From Emydura subglobosa (taxonomy: Eukaryota > Chordata > Testudines > Chelidae), in the NCBI GenBank assembly GCA_007922225.1, contig ML679970.1, positions 21,636,654 to 21,700,653 of the forward strand: DNA of 64,000 nt. The letters are read 5' to 3'. Made by a program: the position numbers and the translations under genes. Every line of letters starts with the position of its first letter. The stretch's first letter is position 1. The notes beneath the pieces were generated by a model that was not told where the DNA came from, ran no database searches, and was given only the letters and a program-made list of their open reading frames with translations. Shown in pieces: positions 37,446-51,449 of the stretch.

Positions 37446-40400
37446 AAGAAGATAAGAGATTATTAAGACATAGTAAGGGTTAAAGTCTCATTGTGGATAA
37501 AATCTAGTTAAACTTCAGGGCCTTTCCCACGTGAGAAAGTTGTGCTAGTTTAATTTAAACAGGCTTTTAAAAAAAATACATTGATTTAGTTAAACCAGTG
37601 CACACTTATTTTCATTTGAGAGGTTCATCTAGGTTTGTCTTAAACAGATTCCTAATCAATGTAAACTACATCAAAATAATCCTCATTTAATATGGAATAT
37701 CCACCCACGCAGGGGTTTGTACTTGTTTACAATCACATTTTTAGTTAAAGCGGTGCAACTTTCTCATGTAAACAAGACCCAAAGCTTAAATCAGTTATAT
37801 CAAAATAGGACATGCTTATTCTGAAAAAAAGAGTAACCACACAGAGACTTGCACCAGAATAACTAAAGGTGTGAATTACAACCAATTTATTTATTTTGTT
37901 TCCAGTTTCCTTGTAGACATGCCCATTTGAAACAATCTTGTAGCAAGACAATTACTCCTCTGAACAGAAAGAGGTTGAAAATGGAATTATTCAGGGGGCT
38001 GTATTGAGACAAAACGTGATAAAAGCAGGGATAAATTCTACCAATGCAAATCCTAGTTTTCCTTATCTAAATACGGAGTTTGCACTGGTACAGTTACATC
38101 TATGGCTGGCCACTGATTGCTGGGCGTGGGGCAAATTCCCAACACAGATAAGGCTGGAGAAGAGTACTTATTGTAGAAAAGCCAGGCCAGAGGAATGAGC
38201 TTTGCATTTAGTTCTGAACACTGAAGTCTGGGGTTATTCTTACCTCTTTCAGGATTGAATTCCAAGGTATTGGTTCCACTCCTGTGAAAGTTCTGTCTCC
38301 TGCACCCCACACCTGTCCCCTAGTGGTTGACAATTTCATTGGTTCACTAGTAAGTAGCAGTCATGGGTAATGATCATGAAAGAAGGGGCAATTTCTGTTT
38401 CAGAGAGCTAGGCTCAGCCCCAGCGAGGGCTTTGAATATCAGCACAGGGAGCTTGAACTGGATTCTATATTCAGTGGAGAGCCAGTACAGAGAGTAGAGC
38501 ACCAGGATGAACTCATCTCGGCAACTTTTGTGCTTAGTAGGTGGGTTGCTGTATTTTGTACTAGTTGCAGCTTTTTCAGGGAATGTGCCTTCATTATTAG
38601 ATAGAACAACCTATATCCTCCACTGTGCTGGGGCTGCTTTGGATCGTGCTGCAGCCCTAAGACATAGGGAAGCCCCTCCTATATCACCCCCCCTCTCTGT
38701 GGCTAATATGGCAGTGTGGTCAAGAAAAATGGTATATGTCCCAAGCTTTCATGTGCCCTAAACATCTCAGTTCCCTAGAATTACAGAACTCTCAGGCTGC
38801 TCTGAGAGAACATGACTGGCACAGAGCAGCCCCAGGATGATGGGAGTGCATAGCTGGCTTATTTACTAAAGAGTGGGCATCAGCAAAGGCCTGTCTGAAA
38901 GTCAGGCTGAGATGCTGGATTGGATGAAGACAGCAAGTTCATCAATAAAGAGGTAGATTTGTGAGTCATTAGCATAAAGATGGTAGTCAAAACTGTGCTG
39001 GCAGAGAAAAGCACCTGGCTATAGGGTATAGCAGGAGAAGAGGAGAGGGCCAAGAATGAAGGTTTGAGGGATATCCACAGACGGGTATCAGAAAGGGGGA
39101 GTAGTCAATAGGATGACCCACCAAACAAATCGCTGAAGATGTGGTCATGAATTTGCTGAGCAGCCACTGTCAGCAGAGGACAGCATGATGAACCTGCTCA
39201 GGGTGAATCTGCCCTGCTCTTTTCTCCCAGCTCTGGGGGGGGTGATAGGTCACAACCAAGAGGGGATGGTGGTTGGGAAAGAGTGGGTCAGTGAAGCAGG
39301 GTATCTGGGAACCCTGGGAGGAATGTGGCAGTTAAAGCAGTTGGTAAGGGCTGTTAGGGGCCACTAGGTGCGACAGCTCGTAGGACCCAGTGACTGAAGC
39401 ATCTACCGTGCTGGCCTGAGCCCTGGTACCTCTGGGGCTATCAGAGACTTTCCAGACAAAAGTTGGTGAAAGCACTCCAGAGGCTCCATGAAGATAATGA
39501 CTATTCCTCTGGTGGCAATGGGGTAAGCAAGACCCCAATTTGGCTAGCAGAAGTTAGGAGTGAGCAGAGAGCTAATCAGGAATGGAAATGGGTAACCCTG
39601 AAAATCCAGATGTTTCCTCAGGTTCAGAAGCAGAAAAGAGACATAGCAGTTTAGGTGAGGTGATGTGGCAACCCATCTTCATGCCTGGAGCATGTACTGA
39701 AGATGGCAGAGACTTGGCCAACTTATTCCGTCATTTGCAGTAGGTTGTAAAAATAAGTGGCTGAGATGAGGCCACTGAGTGGGATTGTCTTGGCCTGCCA
39801 TTCCAAGGCAAAGCCCAGGAGGTGTTTGAATGACTGTCATAGGGACAGCCAATGGAGATACACTTGCATAAAAGAGTACCACAGTCCCAGGACTAATTCA
39901 TAGACCCTAAGCAGAATTGAGCAACCTTCAACAACTGGAGACAACAACAACAACAAAAAGGGAGATCAGTCAGCAATTTTGGCTATGCTATCTGACATCC
40001 TACCACTAGGTCATCCCCTGACTCCAAATGTCAAAACCATTTTGCGATTTGCTTATCTGGAAGGGAGATCTGAGCAGCTTTCAGAAAGAACGGAGAAAAT
40101 TTTAAAGGACTGGAACACTCCATTCAGATTAGCTGGCATCAGCTGTGCAGCAAAGAGAATGCAGAAGAAAGGGGCCCAGCCAAGGCATAGATGCATGAGA
40201 CCAAGTTGGAGATAAATGCCACAAAAGGAAGACATGGGATTCAGAAGTCTGAGATCTGATCAATGACACTAGGGTGAGATAGCACATAAGCAGCTTGAGA
40301 CAGAGACCCAAGACCCTGAGTCCTGCAACCTGACAAGCAGGACCGCCTCAGGTGGTGGTGCAAAAGGAGCAGGTTGCCCCAGATCCCCCATTTGAGAAGA

Positions 40401-41699
40401 CCCCTAAAGTGAGTGGCATTATGACCTGGCACATGGGGTTGCAGCACCGCTCAGATTTGGCCCTCCCAGCCCTCCATCATGACAGAGGGGCAGCCAACCC
40501 GGATTTAAATAAGTGCTCTTGCAACCTGGCATGCAGGGTCACAGTGCCACTCAGGGTGCCTGGGCAAACCCAAGCTGCGTTGCAACCCTGTTCACCAGGT
40601 TACAGTGCCCAGAGCGGGGAGGTGGGCCCAGCCCCACAGGACAGGAGATACTGAAGCGCCAGGACCTCAGGAAGGGGGAAGATGTCCAAGCAAGGGATTG
40701 CAAAGTGGTAATCATGAGAGTCCAGGATAACTGAACCAGTGGTGTTCCAACTGGGATACTGAAAAAGGGATGGATTCATGAACTTCCATCAGAGGCCAGA
40801 GACTAACTACCCTGAGATGCAGCAGTTCACCAGTGTCTGGCCTGATCTACAATTAGAACAAACACTTCTGGTTCACATGCAAAAGAAAAAAAATGAGGAT
40901 ATGGTCTGTCACACTCAGATAGTGTTCCCCAAAGCGGTGGTATCTGAGGTGCTGGAATCACTGTGTAGTACCACAACTAAAAAGCACAGAGAAAAAGGGG
41001 AATTCATTCAGGCAGGCTAGAGCTGCTGCTAATGGCCAGCTTGGTGCAAGTTTGTCAAAAACTGGATCAAGTCCAGCTCACCCAGTGACCCTTGTGAAGC
41101 AGCTGCACACTTGGAACGAGTGTTTTCCCAAACTAGGCAGGCTGTGATGTACAGACCCATGCTTTGATCTATGCCCTGCTACAATGAGCGTCTGGTGACC
41201 TAAATGTGGACGTGAGAATATGCCTTTTCCAGAAGATGTGGCAGTGAGGAATCGGCTGTGGTGAATATGCTGCTGCTTTTTCTCTCCTGCTCTGAAAAGT
41301 GAAGGCTCCACAGGAGTTGGAAGGAGAGTTGGGCGGCAGTGGGGCAGGGGCTGGGAGGAGTGTGACATACATCGAAGGCAGCTGGCAGAGTGCTATTTGA
41401 AGTGCACTAGGTGTCTCTAGGGCCTCGCAGCTGCAGCATCTGCAGCACTTGCCTGAGTGTGGTGCACCTGACACCACCAAAGAAGGTTTCAGGGCAAAGT
41501 GTAGTACCACGGCACTCCAGAGACCACATGCAGAGGCAACCATTACACAAAGAGGAGGGAGGCTGAGAACCAGATGGGATGTTACTAAGGAAACTGAAAT
41601 TGTGGAGAATGAGAGTGGGAGCTGTGATGCAAGGAAGAGTCAGGAGCTGAAGTCAGAGAGGAATATGAATGGTGAGGGGGTGAAGCCAGCCGAGCAACC
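37446..41699. other. Intergenic, repeat-like but unclassified
   Basis: 38.2-39.2 kb resembles old dispersed vertebrate retroelement DNA (phrases such as GGAGAGCCAGTACAGAGAG and GTGAGTCATTAGCATAAAGA). 39.2-41.5 kb is moderately GC-rich, with only broken frames. 40424-40630 has three diverged copies of one motif. I could not assign a superfamily. Confidence 0.35.
40424..40630 (+). repeat. Three diverged sub-repeats
   Basis: CCTGGCACATGGGGTTGCAG at 40426, CCTGGCATGCAGGGTCACAG at 40527 and CTGTTCACCAGGTTACAGTG at about 40584 are variants of one unit, each followed by CACCGCTCAG-like sequence. They are probably part of a larger repeat. Confidence 0.45.
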
Positions 41700-42165
41700 A
41701 ATCACAGCACAGCTGGGGGAGGGGAGATGGAGTGTTGTTCAAAGGAAGAGGAAAAAGAGGAAGATCTCTGGGAGAGCCAGGAGGTGGAGAGAGTTTGAAG
41801 AGATTTTTTAGCATTCCCCAGTAAACAGACGGAAGGGAGAAGGTGAGGGTGGGGACAGGTATGAAATTAGAGAAGGAAGGACGAGAGGTACAGGGATGAT
41901 GGTGGGGAAAGGTGTGGGAGAAAAGGGCGAGGACTAATGCAGGGCCAGGGTTGGGGCAGATGACACCAAAGAGAAAGGAGGAGGAAGCAGAGGTGGGGTT
42001 TGGATTTGGGAGAGGGAGAGGGGAGGGCAACAGGAGAAGAAAGAGTTGGTGGGAGTAGTAAAAAGGAGAAGGGTAGGAGGAAAAAGAAGGTGTTGATGGT
42101 GGGAGAAGGAGAAAGAGGAAAAGAAAAGAGATAAGGCAGAGAGGATAGTGGTGGAAGTCAAGGAG
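41700..42165 (+). repeat. About 465-bp purine-rich tract
   Basis: The plus strand is overwhelmingly A and G with many GGAGGAG, GAGAAGG and GGGAGAGGG groups, so the complement is polypyrimidine. There is no coding sense; open frames here reflect composition. It is a candidate for triplex or G-quadruplex structure. Confidence 0.75.
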
Positions 42166-42629
42166 GCGCTATAGAAAAGCTCATTATCTTCCCTTGCAGA
42201 TCAGCCTAGGGGTGGAGAGGAAGTTAGGTTAACTCCACCCACAGTTCTCCATTCTGGTGGTCTGTCTTTGGAGCCAGCTCTTTGCATCAGAGCAGAGATA
42301 GCAAGAAGGTGCACATCTGCTGAGCAGCTACCTGGCAATCTCTGCCTGTGACAAGATAGATATAGCATCTTCACCAGACCTTTAAGTCTGCCATTCTTCC
42401 ATGATCAGTCTCAATTCATTCTGCTCTTTCCCATCTCCCCCTTCCCCCAACTTCTTTATAACTCATGACAAGAGCTTCTCATAACAAAGGAATGCTCTCA
42501 TGTGGATTTTTTCTCCTACCCTCATACCTAGTTTGCTTGTGTTTTGTAGGGTTTAAAGCTTTGGAAGTATCTTGACTGGGTGGCAGTTCCAGGCCATATA
42601 TCTATCTGAAATAAGGTTATGCTCCCCAT

Positions 42630-42848
42630 TACTGTCGTATCTGAGCATCTCACAATCTTCAATGTATTTCTCCTCACAGCACTCCTGTGAGGTAGGGCTG
42701 TGCTATTACCTCCATTGTACAGGTGGGGAACCAAGACACAGATAAGCTAAGTGACTTGCTCAAGGTCACCCCAGAAGCTATGGCAGAGCAAGAAATTGAA
42801 CCAGGTCTCCCAAATGCCAGGCTAGCACCCTAACCACTCAACTAGCCT
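42630..42848 (+). repeat. MIR-like CORE-SINE
   Basis: Contains CTCACAGCACTCCTGTGAGG, TACCTCCATTGTACAGGTGG, GCTAAGTGACTTGCTCAAGG and CACCCTAACCACTCAACTAG in the canonical MIR order. It is the best-preserved MIR-type copy in the window. Confidence 0.8.
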
Positions 42849-44139
42849 TCTGTAGATGGGGAGAAGTTTGGGCACTGAGAGTTTTAGTTGTTTCTATGGC
42901 CTTTCTGTACGTGGTTAACCCATCCATCAGTCTAAAGAAAAGAAGATTCCTCTGTTATGTGAAGATATATTTCTGGAAAATGCAAATTGTCTGTTTGTAT
43001 CCTAGCAACAATGAATCAGATACAGTCTTGTATTAGCTGTCTCATAGCTTCAGTTAAATTTGTGAATATGCCCAAAGATCAGTTCAGAATATTTCAAGAG
43101 AAGAAGGACCTTTTATCACAACCAGCCCAGGAAAGCTTCTTGGACTGAGAGGAATTTTTACCATATTTGCTAAGGGACTCCAATGATAAGCTGTCCTTAT
43201 GTCTTAGGAAGATCTAGGAAACCTGTTTATAACGATAAAGTGATGGTTTAGTAAAGTTTATAACAATAAAGTCTACCATATATGGTCCATACAACTTGGC
43301 AAACTAAAATTAAAGATCAATCTGCAATAGAGCCATATGCCGGTAATTCTCTTGTAAATAGACGGATAAACAACTCCATTTGCCCCTTCACTGTATATAT
43401 TGCACCACTGCTCTTTACCATTACTCAGTATATGGAGCATCCACCTCTGTTGCAGATGAAGACTCTGTCATTTTACTCCACCTGAATTAATTTGTTTGCA
43501 GCCAAACTGCCAGCTAATGGGTCCTTGAGCCACAAGTTCCATACACAGTGCTTTAGTGTCAGAATTTGTGCGGAATGGTAACTGTAACAAATTACCACCG
43601 AGTCAGTGAACGGGGAAGTCAGTGATTTATTTATGACTAATTAATGTTTTTAATCACAGTAACAATCTGATTTAAGTATACAAAGTAAGAAATAGCTGTC
43701 CAATGTTCCCAGGAAACCGAGTCAGTGAGCTCAATTCATATAGACGCCTACTTTCAATATGAAAATGCTTTTGGAATATATTCAGTGCTGAAAGGAAGTG
43801 ATTCTACCTGCTGGGAGGAGGACAGCTCTGGAAATCCTGTCCCCCTAAACAATCATCCAGTCCTCCACTTTCCCTATGGTTAAGGCTCAGCCCAGTCAAA
43901 GTCTGGCAGGCCTGTGCACTGGGGGCAGACCTAGTCCCCGACTCTACCTCTGTGGTTGTTCATCTCTCCTGGAGACTGGGGAGAGGGAGTGACTGTGCAG
44001 GAGCCCCCTGGGATTTAACTGAGTCTTTTCACCAAGAAAGACTAACCCCACCGACCACCAGAACAAGCTCCAGCATCAGCTTGTGTTTGTTCCCTGTCCT
44101 CCAAGTGGTAGAGTTTAGAGCCCCAGCTAGGCAGCCTTA

Positions 44140-44320
44140 GAGTATGTCTGCACTGCAAAGAAAAACTCATAGCACCAAGTCTCAGAACCTGGGTCAACTG
44201 CCTCATGCTCAGGCTACAGGGCTAAAAATAGCAGTGTAGACATTCCTGCTCAGACTGGAGCCTGGGCTCTGAGACCCACCCCCAATGCTGGGTTTCAGCG
44301 CTCAGGCTGCTCCAAGTCCA
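44140..44320. repeat. Half of a palindromic reptile repeat
   Basis: Starts AGTATGTCTGCACTGCAAAG and contains GCAGTGTAGACATTCCTGCT and CTGGAGCCTGGGCTCTGAGA. TCTGCACTGCA and GCAGTGTAGAC are inverted relatives of each other. I recall this pattern as a common turtle MITE. Confidence 0.6.
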
Positions 44321-47300
44321 AATATATTCCAGACCAAATTCACGAATATATACAAGCTACCTCAAGGTGAGAGGCTTGGGAAAACCAGAAATCCCTAATG
44401 AATAAGGCACAACAATGTGGGTTTAGTGAGTCCTAAAATCAGATACGTACATCATGTGCGGTATCAACAATATATTTGTACTGTAAACAAAGGGGCCAAC
44501 AAACCAAAAATAAAATTGATGTGATTGTTAAATCTTTGAGTTTTCCCCCTCTGGTAAGATTTATAGTCACCAGTTACACTGCAAGTGGTTGCTAAAGATT
44601 ATTGTCTACAATATTTTAATAGAAGTATTACACTTCCAACTTCACCTGGTTCAGAAGGTAACAGAAAAACCGATGAGAAATTTAAAGAGTTAGAAATGGG
44701 TCATAAAGTGGGGGAAGGTGTAACAAAACTTTCATTTGCCAAAAGGCAGAGGCAACACATGGGAGGGGGGGTGTCACGTGATCTCCTTCCCACCTACCCC
44801 TGATTTCTGCCAGGTTTATATGCCCGACCCTGAATCCTACTGCATACCACCAGAACCTTTAAATTGGGGGAAGGGAGGGCCACTATCAACAGTTACGCAT
44901 CATCTCTGCCAAAAGGATGCGTGAAAAATGCAACCCCAAGAAAAAAACTGATTCTCAAAAAGTGGCAAAAGCAACCACTTGCAAAAGCAAGAGGAGATAT
45001 TACAGAGCTCAAGCTTTCTGTTTCTTTAAAAGTCAGCCATTAGAGTTGCTGTTGTTCCTTGTTAGGACTAGTCATGTGTAAAGCCTCTATAAAGGATCCT
45101 CAGTAACAACCATTATGTGAAGTTTGGATGGTGGATAATTCTCTCTCATTTATTGTGAACTTTTGCCCAGATTTTTTTTTTTTTAAACAAGGGGCTCTTT
45201 ATGTTAATTTACTTCTCAGGGCCTGCTCAGCCAAGTGAGGATATGCTCTATCTGAACCTGAGAGAGGTAACTTGGCTTTGATGAATGGTCACATTTCAGA
45301 ACATTTCTTAAGAGTCTGTCTCAGGCAGATAGAGAAAAAAAAACAGATATTTTCACTTGTCAGCTGTTCCTGAGGCAGATACAATATTCACCCATCTATC
45401 ATCTTCTTCTGTTTCACAGCAAAGCTCAGCCAAAGTATTCATATACCTCTAAAGGGTGGAAGCCAAAACACATCCTGCAACAAAAACGAGGGCAGGACCC
45501 AGAGGGCCTAGGAATGGTACAAGATTCACACTGTGCCATCCTCACTCCCAGAATCTAATCTAGGGGCTGTGGCCAGACTGCCCCTGCTTTCTGGCTATTC
45601 CCAGTTTCTTGAATAGCTCCTGTGACCTGTCCGTGCCTAGGGCAGCCACGTGAAAATGCCAAGGTCAGGGCAGGCTGTAAACGTAGAGCAGATTCTCCCA
45701 GCACTGGTGGGTGGCACTGAAGCCAGACTTCCCAACCAGCTACAAACTGCACTTCTGAATCCCCTCAGAAGCCAGTACACAAATGCACACATCCCTCTTT
45801 ACTGCATTCCAGTTCCTCTGTCTCCCAGTCAGCCACTAGGTCCAGTAAAGAGACCAGTTGCTTTAACTCTATGCTCTTTACTAAAAAGGTTCTCTCTGAC
45901 CCCAAGGGATCAGCCACAGTACCAGTTCAATATAAGTTTGGATCTTACCTAAAATATCACTCTGCCAGCCAATCCTGTAGTAATTAAAACTAAAGGTTTA
46001 TTGTAAAAAGAAAGAAAGAAACCATAAGAGAAATGTTAAAGGGTCAAAGCAAATCAGATACATACAAATGATTGAAAGTCCATATACATCAGGTTTCTAG
46101 AAGAAATGTGGAGTTGCAAGCTTGTACGGTTCCTCTGGTATACATCCAATACCTGGATGGGCCTTAGTCCTTCGGTTCAGTTAAAAGTGAATTGATCCAG
46201 AGGCAGGTATATGTCAGTAACTGGACAGGAACAAAGGCAAAATGGTTTCTCTGGTTTAATCTTATATATCCTCTGTGCATGGCCATGAGGTCTTGTGGAA
46301 TGTTACAAGAACTAAAATGGAGTCCAGAGTCACATGGGCCGATCCTGGTAACTCTTCAGGTATGCCTTTAGTTTCTTCCTGTGCCCTTTGCTTCTGTAAA
46401 GGTTTTGATGGGCCATTAAGCAGGCTATTGTCCTGCCGCCTCTCTGTCTGGGGTATGTCCCAGCCAGCACAATTTGAAGCACAGATATATCAAATATATT
46501 CATAAACTTCTATTACACACCTAACACATGGATATAAACATCATCATCTTACTTAGCATTTTATAGCCATTCTAACAGTACCTAACATGGCATATCCCAC
46601 ATGGATTATTATGATTATGACATATTAATGTCAAACAATATAACAAATGTTCTCCCCCACATCTAACCAGCATGGCAGCTCCTAGGGGCCATAGGCATCC
46701 AAGTATATATTGAAGCAGCCCTGAGGCTATTCTAAATTACCTCAGGGGTCAAACCATCCCCCAGATGGCCTCTGAATCAACAAGCCACAAAAGTGACTAA
46801 AGCCAGCTTTGCCCTTGCCCCTCAGGACTTGTGCTGAATATAGATCAGTTGGAGCAGAATCAGGGTTGCCATTTGTCCAGCTTTTTCCAGGATCACCCCT
46901 TTTCAGAGATAGTTGTCCCAGGAAATCTGTAAGGGTGTTCAATACACACTGCCAGCTGTTCAGTTTTGTGGGTTCAGGATCATCTCGAGTATCCTATATT
47001 TTTGTACTTCCAATGTGGCACTCTAGGCCATAGGCCCGGGAGTTTTGCCGTCTGTGGTTAGACTGGCTGGTTTTCACTTGTAGGTATGATCACCATTGAT
47101 CACCAATGATCACCTTTTTTTCAGATCTCTGTTTCAGGGAGGGTATTTCCAGGAATAACACTGGGTGATAGTTATCTGTCCTACTAGTTGGAGGCTAGGC
47201 ATGTGAATTATTAATGCTGATACTACTTGGAACAACTCTTGGAGATTATCCCTCAACCTGAATGAAAGTTTCAGAGCTGGAACAGATTGTTCAAAATTGT

Positions 47301-47882
47301 TGTGCAAGAAATGTGGATTGTCTTATATGAACAGACTGGTGCTTTGCTGCTTGGAATATTCTTTCCTCTGTGTTTGTTCTCAAATGACCCTCACGCAGAA
47401 CCAAGTCTGAGTGAGGCAGTGATCCTAACCCAAGCTTGAGTAAAACATTTCACATACTACCTTTGCAGCTTTCTCCTAGCTAATTCTCTACTCTGGGACT
47501 TTTACATTAATTTTTAATTCATTTTGCTGCTAAAATAGAAGGACTTTTTCATGCACAGAAAGAGTACTAGAATGAGGGCTAAAAACAGTGTATAAAGAAA
47601 CATTACATCATAATAGTCTCACTTCGCAGTTTTGCTTGTAATGAGCTAACTTTATCACATAGCTAGAGCTACAGCAATCAAAAGATTGCCCTCTCCCCCC
47701 CATTGGGATAAAGGGGAAAGTGAAAGCATCCTGTATGCCCCAACTTTTGAGTATCAAGCAAGTCCATAGAAAACCAACCAATATCAATGTGATGACAAAT
47801 CACATCTGTTCTGTGTTGTGGCTCTTTTAAATAAAAATAACCTCAAATTTTTAGGTGCCTCACTTTTTGGATATCCAAAATG

Positions 47883-47950
47883 GGCCTGATTTTCAGGGAT
47901 GCTGAGTACCTGCATCTTCCATTGCCTTCAGTACCTCTAAAAATCACTCC
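47883..47950. repeat. Short reptile repeat
   Basis: GGCCTGATTTTCAGGGATGC, GAGTACCTGCATCTTCCATT and CTTCAGTACCTC belong to a short palindromic family; a related copy lies at 50260-50345. Confidence 0.5.
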
Positions 47951-48606
47951 CAAGTTATCTTAAGCTGGACAACCAAGAACTGAAGCACCCGCAAATCAGT
48001 ACCAACTGCTGAAAAGTTTTGGCCTTAACTTCTCTCTACATATCTGAATTCCAAGTAACACTGTCTGTAAAGCGAGGTAATGCCATAACCACAAGGGTGT
48101 ATGAAGATTTAACTCATTGTGTGAGATCTTCGGAGGATAAGCACTATTGCAATGCACAAGTTCCAGATTTAAAGTCCAATATCTCAACACTTTCGGGCTA
48201 GCAGTGCAAGCTTTATATCATTAGAAAGGACATATTTCTAGCTATAAAATGGCTATGCATAACACCTCTAGAAGTTCCTAAGCTATCCAGTTTTAAAGGC
48301 ATGACATTTTTGTGTATAGAAAAGCTATTTTAGATACTTTTTAGACTATTTAATATTTCTCTTCAGAGGTTTGTTCATTCCCAGGATCAAGGATTTGAGA
48401 TTGAATGCAAGAAATAAGCAAGGCTCAAACCTAGATAAGGATACTTGCATATTCCATTAATAACACATGTAGGATCATTGCACTTTTGCTGCAGGGCAGA
48501 GCCTGGAAAGTTCATGGCTTTGCCACTCGTAAGCAATATTGCAATCCAAAACTCATGCTGATTAAACATTATACCTCATGATACTAGCAGACGTCCATTC
48601 ATTCGT

Positions 48607-48627
48607 TCTCTCTCTCGCTCTCTCTCT
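48607..48627. repeat. Short CT-rich microsatellite
   Basis: CTCTCTCTCG followed by CTCTCTCTCT; about 20 bp. Confidence 0.8.
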
Positions 48628-50259
48628 ACATCTCCTTTTTATATTCTGGCATGAATATAGCCAGGCCATAGTTAAGCTTAAAATTAGCTCCATACTATAA
48701 ACCCAATTTTTAATCCCCGCCCCTAATTCTCCACTAAGGAAAGCAATTCTTGGCATTTCACATGCCACATCTCAGCCAAAGGTAGACGCTTTTCTGAAAA
48801 AGTTGGAAAACCAGAGTAGGGCTTTTAAACTTTTGGCATTTAAACTTTGTCAATGGACTTCTTAAAAAAATTCCTAACTGCTTTTGGCCCCCTCATGTCT
48901 CCAAAATGGCCTGGCATGCTAACATCACATTATTGTTGTGGACCTTGCTGAGGGGAAGTGTCTTATTGTTTTCTTTTCTGAGGGACAGGCTGCTGGGAGA
49001 AATCACAGAGATGTATCACATTATGATGGAAGGTGCTAATGACTGCCAGAGGGGGAGTCTTGACTCCAAAGATCCCCACAGATTTCATTAAAGTCAATGA
49101 GAGTGCCACACACACTTTCAGGCTAAAAACAGTGTTGGGTTGTTAGACTACTGCCCGAAGCACTAGTCCTCATGACAAGTCAGAGCTAATCCTCCGAGAC
49201 TGAGGGGTTTCCCTGGCTGCACACACAGGGGGTAGGATATTGGTTGCAGACTCTGTGCGCTGCAGGCAGATAAAGATAGGAGAAGTGGTAATAAGTGTTA
49301 TCCTGAGAGGAAGCAGAAAGACAGTTTTTTTCAGCACAGAGCTCACTGGGAGTAGCCCAACTGGGGTTGTCTGAACAAAGAAACTGCCCGCTGTTTGTTT
49401 CTACAGTGTCAGGGAAACAGGACTTTATGTATTTTTAAAAAACCATACAAGATTACACCAAGAACATAGCTGACTCTTATCACCCATTTTTTATCCTAAC
49501 AGGAACAACCCTGCAAGGCCCCATTTTTTGTTAACCGCTTGGGCCAAAGGTCAGCGATAATATACGTTCTTGTTATATGGTGTATAGAACGCACATAATG
49601 ATAAAAGAAAGGAAAGCAGAAGGCCCAAGTAGCTCAGAGCCAGATCGCTTCACACTTCCCCACTTTCCTTGTGTGGATAATGTTGGCCCAGGGCATCCTC
49701 ATTCCTCCCTCTCCTGACCATTCCTGTTAGCCCCTGGCCAATTCAGTTCTACCCCTCAATCACCAGCCTCTCTGTTCTCTAAGAGAAGAGTTGTAGCAAG
49801 AGGTTTGCCTCCCTCACTAGTCAGCTAGCTGGCCTGTTGTGTAGCACCCCACCCCACAATGCAATGCACTGTTTGCTGTCAGGGTTTGCTGTCTGGCTGT
49901 AATGCAGGATGTACCACACACCCTAGAGTTGAGAGCTCTGTTCCCTTCTAGTGCAGCTGCCATGGTCGTGGCAATTGTATGGGTGTACTCAGAAAGGGCT
50001 GACTGGTCTAATAAGCACACCCTGCCTTAGCCTATTTGGGTGGAGTATGAAGCAAGGTTTTGCTCCCTTGCCCCCAGACTCTTGCTCCCACTAACAAATT
50101 TCTGTCCACAGTTATCTCCCTGCTATGCATACGCCAACCCCAAGGATTTTGGGGAGAATTAATGAGGTGATTCTTTGAGATACATAGCAAACTAAACTGC
50201 CTCTTTTTATGTATGTATGTGGTTTGGAGCAGCAAGGTGGATCTTGTTCATCTCTGTGA

Positions 50260-50345
50260 CCTGGATTTTTCAGAAGTGGCTAGTGATTTGAGCACTCAGC
50301 TGATTTTCAGAAAATGCTGAGTACCTGGCCTCTGAAAATCATGCC
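50260..50345. repeat. Short reptile repeat with inverted ends
   Basis: TGATTTTCAGAAAATGCTGA, GTACCTGGCC and TCTGAAAATCATG. The two ends are inverted relatives. Confidence 0.5.
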
Positions 50346-51449
50346 CCTTTAAGTATTTGAAGTTGTACACCAGAAATAAAGTCACTTTTGGAAATCATTA
50401 CCTTTTGCCTTACAACGCTGCACAGTTTAACCATCAACCAAAAAATATATCCCAACGATACAGAAGTTAAAAAATGCTTTTGCTTCCATTAAAAAAAGGA
50501 GGAGGGTTACCTCAAGAACAGAATTTTCAGACAATGATGGCTTCTTTCTTCCTATTAAAATATTTTGTTAATTAATATCACACTAGCAGGCAACCTCTCT
50601 GGGGGAGCATTGCTGCACGTCTGTTAGAAATAATGGTTGTAAATTAATGTATAGTGAAAATTAATTTACAGAGAGTATTTCCACTTCCACAGTATGTTGT
50701 ACTGTGCACGATGGGCAAAATCTGGATTTCCAGCTAACCCCTCATCTCTTTCTTTCCTTCACATCTGTTGCTTCTTTTGATCTAGTCAGGATCACTCAAC
50801 CAACAAGTGCTGCATTTTATTCTAGTTCCATCTGTACCTATTTAAAGTGATTTGAATCACCCACATAGACATTTTAGTTTAACGTATTGTCCTCTCTTGG
50901 GACATGGGTAATTTATATGTGAGAAGCTGAGAGTTGTCTTCATTCTTGGGCTAATTTTAGTTTGTTAGTTATTTATGGCTACTTAAATTTTTATTTGTGC
51001 AAGTCTTTCCTATGTTTGACATCACCTGTTAGTATTTTTGCAGGTTTCTTTGGCTGTTTTTCTGTTTTTGTCTTTAAATGCCATTCTCTTGACAAGATCA
51101 TAGTGCATACTAAGACCCTTACCACTTTCATTCTGCAACTTGGCTGCCTCACAATCCTCCTCCTGCTTTAAAATCAGGCAGATGGCGGCATCCAGTCACA
51201 TGAAGAAAACTGTTTGCACCCTGTCATATCAACTCCTACTCTTCCTGAAGCCATTGATCAGTTTGCTTACTCTCTATTATTAGCAGTGCACACAAGACAG
51301 CAAAATGGATTTTACTGCTTTGAAATGTTTGGTCTGGGATTTGTTGTTTTTTTAAAGAAGATCAAGATCATGGTATATTCATCACCTTCACAGGGAGAAA
51401 AGAGCAAGTGCTAAAATGCTCTCCAACCTAGTGGAGAAGGGCAGAATAT

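Noticed and set aside
45560..46560. Endogenous retrovirus or LTR
   Set aside because: The sequence feels repeat-like, but no gag/pol frame, terminal TG...CA pair or target duplication could be shown.
48906..49091. 61-codon frame with a hydrophobic start, considered as the DNASE1L3 signal exon
   Set aside because: It lacks the ICSFNVRSF block and a phase-0 donor. The true first exon is at 52182-52313.
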